NCBI GenBank assembly: GCA_022749755.1
Contig: CM040451.1
Span: 6,895,871-6,959,870, forward strand
Direction of reading: 5' to 3'
DNA: 64,000 bases
DNA from: Azadirachta indica
Taxonomy: Eukaryota > Streptophyta > Magnoliopsida > Sapindales > Meliaceae
The notes beneath the pieces are model-generated. The model saw only the letters and a program-made list of their open reading frames with translations, was not told where the DNA came from and searched no databases. A program made the position numbers and the translations under genes. Of the stretch, positions 24,601-34,668 are shown in pieces; position 1 is the stretch's first letter, and every line of letters begins with the position of its first letter.

Positions 24601-25627
24601 TGACTATTGTGTTGTTGTGCAGAAATTCTCTGATAATGACTTTATCATATTGTTACTTTATGTTGATGACATGTTGATTATTGGCAGGAATGCTTCTAGA
24701 ATTGACAGGTTAAAGAAGCAATTGAGCAAATCGTTTGCTATGAAGGATTTAGGATTAGTAAAACAAATCCTTGGCATTTGAATTCATCGAGATAGAGCAG
24801 GTAAGAAGTTATGTATATCAAAGGAGCAATACATTGAAAAGGTACTTGAAGGTTCAATACGAGCAACGCTAAAGTGGTTAACAGTCTTCTTGCTGGACAC
24901 TTTAGGTTAAATACCAAGTAGTCCCCTATAATAGATAAAGAGAAGGAAGACATGAAAAAAGTTCCTTATGTTTCAGCAATTAGAAGCTTGATGTATGTAA
25001 TGGTATGCACAAGACCGAATATAGCTCATGTAGTTGGTGTTGTTAGTAGATTTTTATCCAATCTAAGAAAAGAGCATTGGAATGCAGTGAAGTGGATTAT
25101 GAGATTCTTCGAGGTACTTTCAATTTCAAACTCACCTTTGAAAGTGGAGAACCTGTGTTAGTTGGCTATATAGATTTAGATATGGCTAGAGATATTGATA
25201 CTCGAAAGTCCACTGCGGGTTACTTGATATACTTTTAGGTGGAGTTGTATTATGGAAATCATGGCTATAAAAATATGTTGCACTTTATATTACAGAGGCA
25301 AAATTCATTACATCGATTGAAGCATGCAAAAAATCATTGTGGATGAAGAGGTTCTTACAAGAGCTTGATTTCAAGCAACAGCGATATATGGTATTTTGTA
25401 ATAATCAGAGTGCAATTCATTTGAATAAGAATTTTTCTTTTCATGTAAAATCAAAACATATTGATGTAAGATATCATTGGTTGAGAGATGCTTTTAATAA
25501 TAATATGTTTGAACTTGAAAAGATTCATACAGATCAAAATACCTCTGATATGTTAATCAAGACTCTTTCAAGGGAAAAGTTTGAAGCTTATTGTTCGATT
25601 GCTGGGTTGGCAAGTCCCTCCACATAA
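21661..25627 (+). pseudogene. Copia 1 gag-pol polyprotein remnant
   Basis: gag from about 21661, with the zinc knuckle C-Y-H-C-G-x-x-G-H-I-K-K-Y-C (22343-22384). Protease D-S-G-A-S follows (about 22545). Integrase includes the H..C-V-H-C zinc-binding part (about 22935-23030) and G-A-K-Y-F (about 23308). RT has the Y-V-D-D-M catalytic site (24659-24673) and an L-C-G-L-K-Q motif (about 24517). RNase H has D-x-D and H-I-D-V-R-Y-H (about 25458-25478). Many stops are TAG or TAA where related proteins have Gln or Trp, for example the codons around 21715-21722. Integrase and RT residues persist only in islands, so the element cannot move on its own. Confidence 0.88.
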
Positions 25628-25644
25628 TCAGAAAGAGGGAAATT

Positions 25645-26402
25645 TATTGGGTTGCATCTCCTCCTTTGTAGAGATGGTCCAAATTTCTCTTCAATAGTAA
25701 CTAAACCCAATTAACCCAAGAATATTTTGGTCTTTTCTTAAGTAGAGTTTAACATTTTAATTTTTGTTATAATATATATATGTGTGTGTATTAAGAAGAG
25801 AAAATAGACACTGTTTATCATGTTAGAGAGAGTGGTTATTGATTACGAGAGAGAGGTAGAATAGTAAACTCGAAATAGTCTTGATCAAGTGGCTGATTAG
25901 GGATCGATTTGTGGTTCGATTGAGCTAAAAATTCACCAGTAGCTTCTTGACTTAGAGGAGTAAATTCTGAATGGTGAAGATCAGATTTAGAGCTCTCATT
26001 CTTTAAATTTTGTAGTTAGAAATTAGGTCACCATTTTGGTGATGTTTTTTTAAACTCTCTCTAATTTCTTTATAGAATTTGATTATTTGCCAAGATTGTG
26101 TGATTTTGATATGTACTTCTAGTTCTAATTAGAGAGAAATTGTATATTTCTATTATTTGATTATAGTAGAGATTTTTGAGTGGATTACTGTCCCGTGATT
26201 TTTACTCCTCACATTGGGGAGGTTTTCCACATTAAAATTGATTGTGTTATGATTGTTTTATTGATGATGTGGTTGTTGTCCAAGAATTAATTTTGTACCC
26301 AAGATTGTTACTCTATTTGTTTGTTTCTTATTAAGTTCACGTAAAAGAGGATAAGGTAATTGTTATACTTTTGCAATTGTTTTGTTTTAGTTTATCCCAA
26401 TA
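25645..26402 (+). repeat. 3' LTR of copia 1
   Basis: 758 bp, preceded by the purine tract AGAAAGAGGGAAA (25630-25642). The ends TATTGGG and CCCAATA form a perfect 7-bp inverted repeat, directly followed by the GTAGG duplication. Confidence 0.9.
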
Positions 26403-26584
26403 GTAGGGTGTTGGTTATTACTACATTGAGCAGTTGAAAGAAAGTGGGTGGAAAGGAAAAGAAGGGATTTTAGAGTTTAAAGGAGAGAAGCATGCATTCA
26501 ATATATCTAATTCAAGAAGTGAAAACTCTGTTAAAATGCTCAAAAGAATTGTTTCATTGATCAATAGAACATGATCAGAACAAT

Positions 26585-26960
26585 AGCTTCTGACCAGTTA
26601 CACTAGCAAATTAACTAGATTAATCTATGGTTCCGAAAGTTTGTGTTCACAGTTAATTAATTTTTATATCATTATTTTTACATATTCCAGTGAATTTGAC
26701 ATCAAATTATTTTTAACATTGTTTGCGTAAGTGATTGAATTCAAAACTCAATAAAAATAAATTCTGATAAAGAGTGTGAAATATGAATTTATATGCAATG
26801 GCATTTGCAACAGTTGAATAACGGAAGCCTTTCCTCAAACTGTTGCCAGGAAAGTGCTTAATGGATTTACAAAAGGGCAATTATTAAATAATCCCGTAGA
26901 ATATAATTTGTAAAAGTAATAAATGAATCCACAGTAGCCAAGATTTTTTGACTGTAGCAT
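26585..26960. other. Intergenic, nothing recognised
   Basis: AT-rich DNA downstream of the carboxylesterase pseudogene. I see no gene or repeat structure. Confidence 0.6.
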
Positions 26961-26964
26961 CCTT

Positions 26965-27580
26965 AAGCCAATCAAAATTTTCTTATTTTACAGAAGTCAG
27001 TCTGGCCAGTTGCTACATAACCACATTGCAGCTTCTTGAAGCATAGCAGACAATGAAATCTTCTTCTTTAACCATTAGCTCCCTGATTTCTGATATAGAT
27101 AAATGTCTCTCCCTTCTTTGACATTTATTTTGTAATTACTTTGACCAAATTAGAGGAGTCTGAATAAACCACAGATGGCATCAAACCTGACTTGAATGCA
27201 ATAAGGATGCCCTCTTTCATTGCTTCAATTTCATCAAATTCATCGTCACTTAAGAAGTTTCATTTTTTTTTCAAGATAGAGATTACCATGAAGAGTTCCT
27301 GATAATTGCTCCTAATCTTGCGAAGTATTTTGATTTATTATTGGCTGCATCAGTGTTTAATTTATGCCGTGGAGCAATAAGAGGAGTTCATTTCTTAGAA
27401 GGGATAGAAGAAGTGGGAGAAGTTTTACTAGCCAGATGATTATCTCAATACGAGCAAAGAAGATTTTTTTGCCCTCTAAAGAGCATTTGATAAGTTGGGA
27501 CCTCTTTGCCCTGATTGTCGGCGTCCTGGTAGACCATAGGATTATCACAAAAGCTTAAACACAAGTTCTAGTTAGCAGTT
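26965..27580 (-). pseudogene. LINE-type RNase H (RVT_3) fragment
   Basis: On the minus strand, K-L-N-T-D-A-A is followed by A-R-L-G-A-I-I-R-[ND]-S (about 27360-27290). Then come E-A-M-K-E-G-I-L-I-A, the motif S-D-S-S-N-L-V, and a final C-N-V-V block (about 27240-27000). This order matches the RNase H-like domain found in plant non-LTR elements and 'putative ribonuclease H' genes. Upstream, 27580-27440 resembles the C-P-x-C-G zinc-binding reverse transcriptase tail. Frameshifts occur, and it is an isolated scrap with no RT core. Confidence 0.65.
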
Positions 27581-27589
27581 CCCCCATCC

Positions 27590-28608
27590 TCCTAACATAA
27601 CTAGAAAACTCCAAATTCAGCGAATAGTGATGCCTTCCACGCCTTTTTCTCAAATCTTCATCCCATGCCAATGCATGAAAAATTATCCTACCCAGTCAAA
27701 CCACTCTTGGCACACAACAATAAAAAAGTATTAAGCTAGAACACTGAATTAATATTCTCTAAGTTTGGTTTCAAATGAAAAGGTTCATTATCACGGGCGT
27801 TAACATGAATGTCACCTTTGACTGATAGTAGAGAACCTTCCAACACCCAACTGGAAAGCTAGTTAGTTGTATAACAACTCTATCCAATTAAAAGCAGATG
27901 AGGCTTTCGTCAACCTTTTTTTGGATATGTCGTCTGCAAAACCAGGTCAGAAAGCACTTGAGATTGCATTAGGAGTAGACTTGAAACTAGAGTACATAGT
28001 TTTTATACCAAATTATCACTATATACCAAATTATCATGGTTATAAAGAAGCCTTAACTAAGATGCAACAAACGTAAATCATAACAAATCATTGATCTGCT
28101 TTGGTCTTGTCCCTTGTAACAGTTTTTCAAAGAAACTCTTAGCTGCTGCTTGTCAATAATTGATGCAAGACATTGAAAATAAATGCATTGTCCACATATT
28201 GAGACTTTAGATGTAGAGTGTAATTTGTCTGCTCATATGTGAGGTGTTGCAAAAACATATGTTGTAGAAATGACTACACTTTAAGTAATCTCTGATGATA
28301 AAATCGGTGCTGGGAAAATGGTTATCACACATAATGGTTTATTTTCCAAGAACTTATTGAAACACAGCTGCAGAAATATATATGCAGCAAAAATGAAAAC
28401 CATTTTGTATTTTACAAGAACTTATTGAAAGACATCTTGGTTTGACTTTGTTTACTATCGTATGTATGATCATGAAACTGTAATAAATTAAAGAGAAGCG
28501 GCTATGTATAATAAAATTATGTTCTAACCAAATATTCGGAAATATTGTAACTGCCTATTGATGAGTGAGTGTTTTACTCACGAATTAAATATTTTTGAGC
28601 TTAAATAT
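27590..28608. other. Intergenic, no confident gene
   Basis: One open frame at 27867-28076 (plus strand, 69 codons) has no recognised motif. A short internal repeat around 'aagaacttattgaaa' occurs at 28349 and 28420. I see nothing else supportable. Confidence 0.5.
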
Positions 28609-30025
28609 TGTGAAAAGAACCTCAAGTTCAAGAGTTATGAATTTGTATGTTTGTGAATAAAGAAGCAAGAAAAGGGAAATGAAGAGAATTTAGTACAAAT
28701 TGGACTAAGGAAGGAACAAAAATGACAAAGAGGAGTGGAAACCATCCACAAGCAGCAGCTTCCTTTCTGTGGCCGTGCCACTTCAACGTGCGGCCGCATG
28801 CAAATGAAGGAGAAGTTACCTGGAGGTAGCAAGCATGGCGCACATGTGCCACCCATATAGCAAACACCTCCTCGAGTTGAAAAATGTTTGAGAGCCATTT
28901 TCAGCCTTTACATAAAGGATAAGTGTCTAGAATTACTTGATTTGAGGGGTTTCATATTTTCCTACTTGGGTAGCCATTTTCAAATATAAAGAGAGAAAAA
29001 CACACACAATTACAAGGAAGAGAGAGAGGATCTAGACTTTTTGGAGAGAGAAACACTTGAATGCTTGAAGATTTCTCGAGGAATTCTTAAAGAGTTGGAG
29101 TCTTAAAACATCTCTCAATCCTAGTTTTCTTTTTGTTCTTCATTATTCATTTATCTCTTGAAATTTATAATTGTATTATTTTTTAAGACTATTTTAGCAT
29201 TTATGAATTTTTTATGATAATTGTTGTGAATTTTTCTATGTTAGTCTGATTTTATTATCTGGCAGCTTAATGTAACTCTATTTGAACTATGTTTTAAATA
29301 TTTAGTATTTTTATTAATGTTAGTATAAATCAATTCACTTGTGTTCCTCTTTTCTTAATGCTTCTAATTTGTTGCCTGATAAATTAGTTGATTTTGGATT
29401 AATGATTTGATGGTTGGGAAAGATTAAGTCATTTATCAATTTAGAAAACATAATCTAGGTTGTTATGAGTTCGGGAGAAGATCAACACCTAAATAATCAC
29501 ATTAATATTTAAGATATTGTGAGACCAAGAGCTGATCAATTTCTTGACAATTAAATATTGGTAAACTTTAATGAATGTGTAATTAGTCATGTCAAATAGG
29601 GATATTGGCTTGATTAATTATGCATAAGATCTCATTTAATGCTCAGAGAGATAACGAGGTAAATCTCAGACCCGTAATTAGTGAATTGAATTGGAACTCA
29701 TTAACAATAACTAAATAGGAGAAACATGAAGAGAATTGAGTGAAATCATAACCCTAAAATTCTCATCACATAGTTTTCTATTTGCTAAATAACATGTGTT
29801 GTCATTTTTTTTTAATTCAATGTGTTATTTGATTATCTTTTATTCTTGTAACTGCTTCTTTAAACTCAGTTTTCCTAGATAAAATTAGGTTGTTATAGTC
29901 ATAGTACTTAACTTTAATTTAAAAGTTTAATCATCATGGGATGATACTCTTACTCATCATTTTATTACTTGTCACCACCCATGCACTTTTAGTCACATGC
30001 ACACACATTAGTTCTATTGCGAACA
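28609..30025 (+). repeat. Gypsy-type solo LTR 1 (probable)
   Basis: About 1.42 kb, TGTGAAAAG to GCGAACA, collinear with 41464-42955. Shared blocks are a GC-rich patch (28750-28850), 'gcttctaatttgttg' (29362), 'tgggaaagattaa', and the tail 'tgggatgatactc' then 'catgcacttt'. That tail is typical just before the primer site in plant gypsy LTRs. No internal coding region follows, hence 'solo'. The flanking 5-mers (AATAT, CTTAT) match poorly, so the ends are approximate. Confidence 0.6.
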
Positions 30026-30029
30026 CTTA

Positions 30030-30118
30030 TGTGCATTTGCAACTAGTTTACATGCTTTGTTTTATTTTCTTGTCATGATTTTGTTGTAATTTTGGGACTG
30101 ATGGATGATATATGTTAT
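30030..30118. other. Uninterrupted relative of the Tat insertion site
   Basis: 30045-30118 matches 1840-1911 left of the Tat element, and the adjoining 30111-30255 matches 15948-16105 right of it. It represents the pre-insertion arrangement of a paralogous locus. Confidence 0.75.
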
Positions 30119-30640
30119 GGTGCAATTCGAGAGAATTGATAAAAGATTACTTTGTTGATGGAGATGCTTGTGAAAGATCACCACCCAATCTAGTTCCCTA
30201 AGATTATGTAGCCTCTAAAAATATTCTAAAGTTTACAAAGAAAGATTGTCCCTATATATTTGTGACAATAATAAGCACCAACAGAATGTCTCTGAAGTGA
30301 AGTTGACAACTTAAAGAAATTAATGAGTAGTCAACAACCATATAAAAAGACGAAATATCTAACCATTTTAGGGAAGTGAGATAGAAAGTTGAGTTGTAAT
30401 GGAACCACTAAACATAGAATTAGAAAAATTGAGGTAAGTCAATCCAGTGAGATTGGCAAACTAGATAGAAACATTAAGTACACGAAGTTATTGAAGTTGA
30501 GATTAAGATGCCAAAGACCAGTAAGGGAAATGAGAGAAGAGATACTACCTCTAATGGCAATAGATACAGAGTTAAAGGTGGGAATCAGAGTTCGTGTTAA
30601 TAAAGAACTTGTGTGAATCATGATCGAGTATTGAAGATTG
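30119..30640 (-). pseudogene. RLP pseudogene, N-terminal LRR part
   Basis: Minus-strand translation at 30621-30439 gives G-S-I-S-S-L-I-S-L-T-G-L-W-H-L-N-L-N-F-N-N-F, an LRR with the flanking 'G-x-[IV]-S-x-S-L-F-x-L-x-x-L' form of plant RLPs. It aligns with 45990-46400 (inverted), 47140-47300 and 51250-51480. No signal peptide or C-terminal part remains; the left side ends at the Tat-site-like flank. Confidence 0.7.
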
Positions 30641-31450
30641 ATGACAGAAACATGGAATGATTTTTAACAACCAATTCTACTAGTCATGTTCTTAAATATA
30701 AATTAGGGATGCCATTTTCTGGTTTTCTTTTTTCTTTTGAAATAATAAAAAATCTAATTGGATTTCGAATGAATAAGATCTAAGTCCCATCTAATTTCAT
30801 TAAAAGGTATTTCTACTCTTAAACATATTAAGATTCGAATCTTTTAGGAATTTTAATTAGTTTGACTTATTGTTAAATAGACTATTAACTTGAACTTCTA
30901 ATTTAAACAAAAAATTGAAGATAATCCTTTATTCCATCGCATATTTGCTTTATTCATTTATTTCAATTGTTAATATTTTCTAATTAATTTTTTTTAAAAA
31001 AATTATACATGTAAATGTACATCAAATTTTATTGGTGTGTGTTGAACTTGTCCAATCCATACTTTTTAATTTCATTTCAAGACATTCTATGAATTAAAAT
31101 AACTAGAACTTACAGTATTCACTCAAACAAATGATAGATTTCAAAAAAAGGTGGAGGTACAACATCTCAAAAATACAAGTGGAGATAAATATTTGAGTTG
31201 TATTATAAAAGTATTAATCTAGACTTCTTATAAATTGGTAACTATTATGTTAGACTTTTCTTTTTAAAGAAAAAGTTATAATTGGTTGTTTTCAAAGTAA
31301 TTGCTTATATAATTATCAAATTATTATACTTATAATATGTTGCTACAACTTATGTAGAAAAGAGAGAGCTAGAGTTATAGCAGTTACAAGTAATTGTAGG
31401 AAAAAAAAAATGGAATTGTATCTTATTGTCACCCAAAAAAAAGGTGTAAC

Positions 31451-31549
31451 TGACATGGTATAATAGTATTGGTCGATAAAAATATAAAATCAGTGCAAGT
31501 AAAATTAGACAATGTAGATCATATAGCAACCAATACTACTATACCATAT
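31451..31549. mobile_element. Palindromic MITE, copy B (best preserved)
   Basis: Arms 'atggtataatagtattggt' (31455-31473) and 'accaatactactataccat' (31529-31547) are inverted repeats with one mismatch, closing a 99-bp hairpin. Confidence 0.8.
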
Positions 31550-31650
31550 TAATTTGTGTAAAGAGTGTATTTTTAATATTACTAGTATATTTGTAATTGT
31601 ACAAATTTAGAAATTTTATTTGCTTACTTCAAGTAGTATTCAACATAAAA

Positions 31651-31680
31651 AAATATATATATATATATATATATATATTT
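31651..31680. repeat. TA microsatellite
   Basis: About 14 TA units within the first RLP-upstream module. The same place in the next module (32404-32430) has a similar run, so the tract belongs to the module and has changed in length. Confidence 0.9.
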
Positions 31681-32166
31681 TAGTTTAGCACTTAAACTCA
31701 GCTGAAATCTTTAGAAATGTTTTGTAAAGTTACTAAGGAGTTGATTGCTTGATAATTTAATATGCTTGCATGTATTGATTAAAGAATTAAGTTCTGATAG
31801 TTACAAGAAATTTTAACAGAACGGAGAAGCAAACTTCCTTAAATGTAAATTAGGAAGGTCATTTTATTGTAAATGTAAATGTACATTAAAGTCAATTTTT
31901 TAAAAATATCATATATGTAAATGTACATCAAAGTTTTTTCGAGTAAGTCAAATGATGTTAGATTTTTTTTCATTTTAAAGAAAAAGTCACAATTGGTTGT
32001 TTCAAAATGATTGTTTATATAATTATCAAATTATTGTAATTATAATGTACTGCCACAACTTAGATATAAAAGAGAAAGTAAGTGTAGTTACCAAGAATTG
32101 CAGAAAATGAAAAAAAATATGAAATTGTATTTTATTGACAAAAAAAAAACAAAAAGTACAACAACT

Positions 32167-32267
32167 AACGTGGTATAATAGTATTGATTGATGAAAATAT
32201 AAAATTCATGCAAAAAATTTTGAATAATGTAGATCATATTGCAACAAATACTATTATACCATATCAG
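32167..32267. mobile_element. Palindromic MITE, copy C
   Basis: Arms 'ggtataatagtattgattga' and 'caacaaatactattatacc' flank about 60 bp. Same position within the module as copies A and B, so it was amplified with the module and did not transpose separately. Confidence 0.75.
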
Positions 32268-32403
32268 CTTTGCATCATGTAATCTACTATGTAAAGAGTG
32301 TATTTTTAATTTTTTAATATATATATATATATAGGATATTTGTGATTGTAAAAATTTAGAAATTTTATTTGCTTACTTCAAGTAGTTTTGGGCAAAAACA
32401 AAT

Positions 32404-32430
32404 AGGTATATATATATATATATATATATA
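32404..32430. repeat. TA microsatellite
   Basis: Run of TA units in the second RLP-upstream module, positionally equivalent to 31651-31680. Confidence 0.9.
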
Positions 32431-33756
32431 GTTTTTATCATCAGTTGAGCACTTAAACTCAATTGAAATCTTTGGGAATTTTTTGTTAGTTACTAAGGAG
32501 TTGATTGCTTGATAGCTTAACATGTGTTGTATGTTTCGATTAAAGAATTACATTTTGATAGTTACAAGAAATTTTAATAGAAAGGAGAAGGAAACTTCCT
32601 TAATTGTAAATTAGGGAAGTCATTTTATTGTAAATGTAAATGTATATTAAAGTAAATTTCTAAACATAAATGTAACTGTACATAAAGTTTTTTGGGTTGA
32701 GTCAAATGATGTTCGAGTTTTTCATTTTAAAAAAAGTTATAATTGGTTGTTTCAAAATGATTATTTATATAATTATCGAGTTATTTTACTTATAATGTGT
32801 TGTTACAACTTAGGTACAAAACATAAAGTTAGGGTACTTACGAGTAATTGTAGGAAAAGAAAAAGTACGAAATTCTATATTATTGTCACAAAAATAAAAT
32901 AAATGAATAATGCATTTTGTCCTCCTCACTTTTCGGGAAAAGGGAAATACTTCGAGGCTTTAGCCAGTCCTAGATATCTCCTTACTTTCAAAGAAATGTT
33001 GGGATATCTCAGAGACACTATTCTAGACATTATTTATATTTAAATTAACTATTTTACCTTTTAACTACGAAAAACATATAAAATAATTCAATTATCCTTA
33101 GTTTAATTTGAATAACTAATATAATTTTATTATAAAAATTAAATTTAAAAGTTATAATAATATTTTAATTCTTAATTTTTTTCTTTAAATTTGTTACTAT
33201 TTTTTTTAATAATATTAATTATACATATTTTTTAAAATTTATCATTTTATTAAAATGGTATATCTAAAAATTTATGTGTAATTAATATTGTCAAAACTCG
33301 TTGTCAATTTTCTATAATACTAATAGTAAAAAAATTTATTGTAAAATTTTTACAATTAATTTTATAACTAACTAGAAAATTTCTTATAGCAAATTTTATG
33401 TTATAAAAAATTTTAAAATTAAAGTTGTTAAAATTTGCTTATGATTAATGTTGTAAAAAATTGAAAATTTATGAAGGTTTTTGACAATATTAATTATACT
33501 TAATTTTTTAAAATAGACCATTTTAATAAAATGAATAATTTTAAAACTATGTATAATTAATATTGTTAAAAATTAATAATAAATTTATAAGAAAAATACT
33601 TAAGCAATAAAATACTATAATAATTTTTAAATTTAAATATTATAATAAAATTATATTGGTTATGAAAAAAGTAAAATAAGGATAATTAAATTATTTTATA
33701 TGTTTTTTAATAGTTGAGGGTAAAATAGTCAATTTAAGTCCAAATATTATCTAGTA

Positions 33757-34358
33757 TAGTGATGGCAATCCCCACCCTGTTTTCTATTTTAATTCAAATT
33801 CTCTACCCTATTCCCTACTAAATTTAATGAGATGCGAATGGAGAACTCCTGCACAGGGAATGAGTTCCTCATTCCCATATCAATTCTCTATTTTATTTTA
33901 TTTTTATAAATTAATTTTAATAATATAAGAATTTAATTAACTTAAATAAAAATATTATTAATATATTATTAGAAACACAATATAGGGTTTTGTTAATTTT
34001 TAATTTTTTTTTTTTTTTATTTGTATATTCTATTTTTTATAATATTAATTCATAACTTCATAATTTTTTATTACTAATTACATTTAATTATAATATATAA
34101 TTTTGAAATGATAATATTAAATTATATTTACATATATAAAATTTAATTTATAAATTATAATATATTTATATTATGTTTTAATGGGGAATAGGATGAGGGT
34201 GGAGTAGAGAGAGGTAAACCAATTCTCTTCCAATTAATAAATTAGGGATTAATTTCTCCCCATTGCCCACCTCATTCCCCATACATTTATATGAATTTTC
34301 TCCCGTTGGGAGTGGATCCCTATGAGTTTGGAGTCCCACGGACATTTTGCCATCCCTA
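33757..34358. mobile_element. hAT-like non-autonomous element nested in the foldback arm
   Basis: 602 bp with ends TAGTGATGGCAA and, inverted, TAGGGATGGCAA (11 of 12 bases match). This is the T-A-G-G-G-[AG]-T-G-G-C-A-A style of plant hAT elements. Flanking 8-mers are ATCTAGTA and ATATAGAA (6 of 8 match), an eroded 8-bp duplication. Taking it out restores pairing of the surrounding foldback arm. No coding capacity. Confidence 0.7.
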
Positions 34359-34469
34359 ATATAGAATAGTGTGTTAGCAGGATATCTCAATATTTTTTCA
34401 TAAGTGAGGGTGGTATCTAGGACTAGCCAAAAACTCATAGGGGTATTTCTCCTTTTCCCAAAAGTTAGT

Positions 34470-34512
<43 letters not shown>
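34470..34512 (+). repeat. Poly-G homopolymer of 43 bases
   Basis: An unbroken G run inside the right foldback arm. The opposite arm has only a short CT-rich stretch at the matching place (about 32920-32928). The glycine-rich and proline-rich frames read across it are artefacts. Confidence 0.9.
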
Positions 34513-34515
<3 letters not shown>

Positions 34516-34579
34516 CGGTTGTTGGAGGAGATGGAGGGTGGTTAAAACACATTATCCCCAAAATAAAATTAGGTACGAC

Positions 34580-34668
34580 TAATGTGGTATAATAGTATCG
34601 ATTGATAAACATATAAAATCAATGCAAAAAAATTATTTAACATAGATCATATGGTAGCCAATACTAGC
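34580..34668. mobile_element. Palindromic MITE, copy D (eroded)
   Basis: Left arm 'tggtataatagtatcgattg' is clear. The right arm is cut short after 'agccaatacta'. It lies in the part of the RLP-upstream module that resumes after the foldback element. Confidence 0.65.

Larger units (their letters stand above)
20848..26402 (+). mobile_element. Ty1/copia retrotransposon 1, complete but degraded
   Basis: 5555 bp. LTRs are at 20848-21611 and 25645-26402, with a perfect 5-bp target duplication GTAGG (20843-20847 and 26403-26407). Rejoining the flanks restores carboxylesterase codons, which confirms the ends. The LTRs begin TATTGGG and end C[TC]AATA, so the termini are TA..TA instead of TG..CA. A tRNA-Met-type primer site and a purine tract are present. 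gag, protease, integrase, RT and RNase H follow in copia order but are full of stops. Confidence 0.93.
20059..26580 (+). pseudogene. Plant carboxylesterase (CXE / HID-like) pseudogene, split by a copia element
   Basis: An alpha/beta-hydrolase of the plant CXE family. The first part (20059-20847) begins with an N-terminal segment and contains the oxyanion motif H-G-G-G-F (20335-20349). It also has Y-R-R-A-x-E-[NH]-P-I-P and the nucleophile region, where the usual G-D-S-A-G reads R-D-S-V-G (Ser codon 20587-20589). The copia element then interrupts. The C-terminal part resumes at 26403 with G-Y-Y-Y-I-E-Q-L-K-E-S-G-W-K-G and K-G-E-K-H-A-F, which contains the catalytic His (26491-26493). The segment between 'V-L-V' and 'G-Y-Y-Y' that holds the catalytic Asp is missing. 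There are several in-frame stops (for example 20539-20541). It was probably dead before the insertion. Hydrolytic substrate cannot be assigned. Confidence 0.88.
31000..32900 (-). repeat. Tandem array of the RLP-upstream module
   Basis: A block beginning 'aagttataattggttgttt' recurs at about 31273, 31982 and 32734, giving a period of roughly 0.70-0.76 kb. Each unit contains a palindromic MITE (first two units), 'gcttacttcaagtag', a TA microsatellite, 'ctcagctgaaatcttt', 'aaacttccttaa' and 'atgtaaatgtacat'. The array is upstream of the minus-strand RLP remnant at 30.1-30.6 kb. The third unit is interrupted at 32900 by the foldback element and resumes at 34560. Confidence 0.8.
32901..34559. mobile_element. 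Foldback Mutator-like element with nested insertion
   Basis: Flanked by a 10-bp direct repeat AAAATAAAAT (32891-32900 and 34560-34569), the target duplication size typical of Mutator-like elements. The arms are very long imperfect inverted repeats: left 32905-33305, right 33468-33756 plus 34359-34559 after the nested element is removed. Paired landmarks are 'ttttcgggaaaagg' (32931) with 'ccttttcccaaaag' (34451), 'agtcctagat' (32967) with 'atctaggact' (34413), and 'acatataaaataatt' (33073) with its inverse near 33695. There is no transposase. It interrupts the RLP-upstream array, which continues on both sides. Confidence 0.83.

Noticed and set aside
27867..28076. Small plus-strand ORF of 69 codons
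   Set aside because: No recognised motif, no supporting gene structure and no conserved neighbour, so it is not reported as a gene.
34178..34612. Pro-rich open frame (minus) and Gly-rich open frame (plus, 34404-34592)
   Set aside because: Both are readings through the 43-base poly-G run inside a foldback transposon arm, with no start context or homology.
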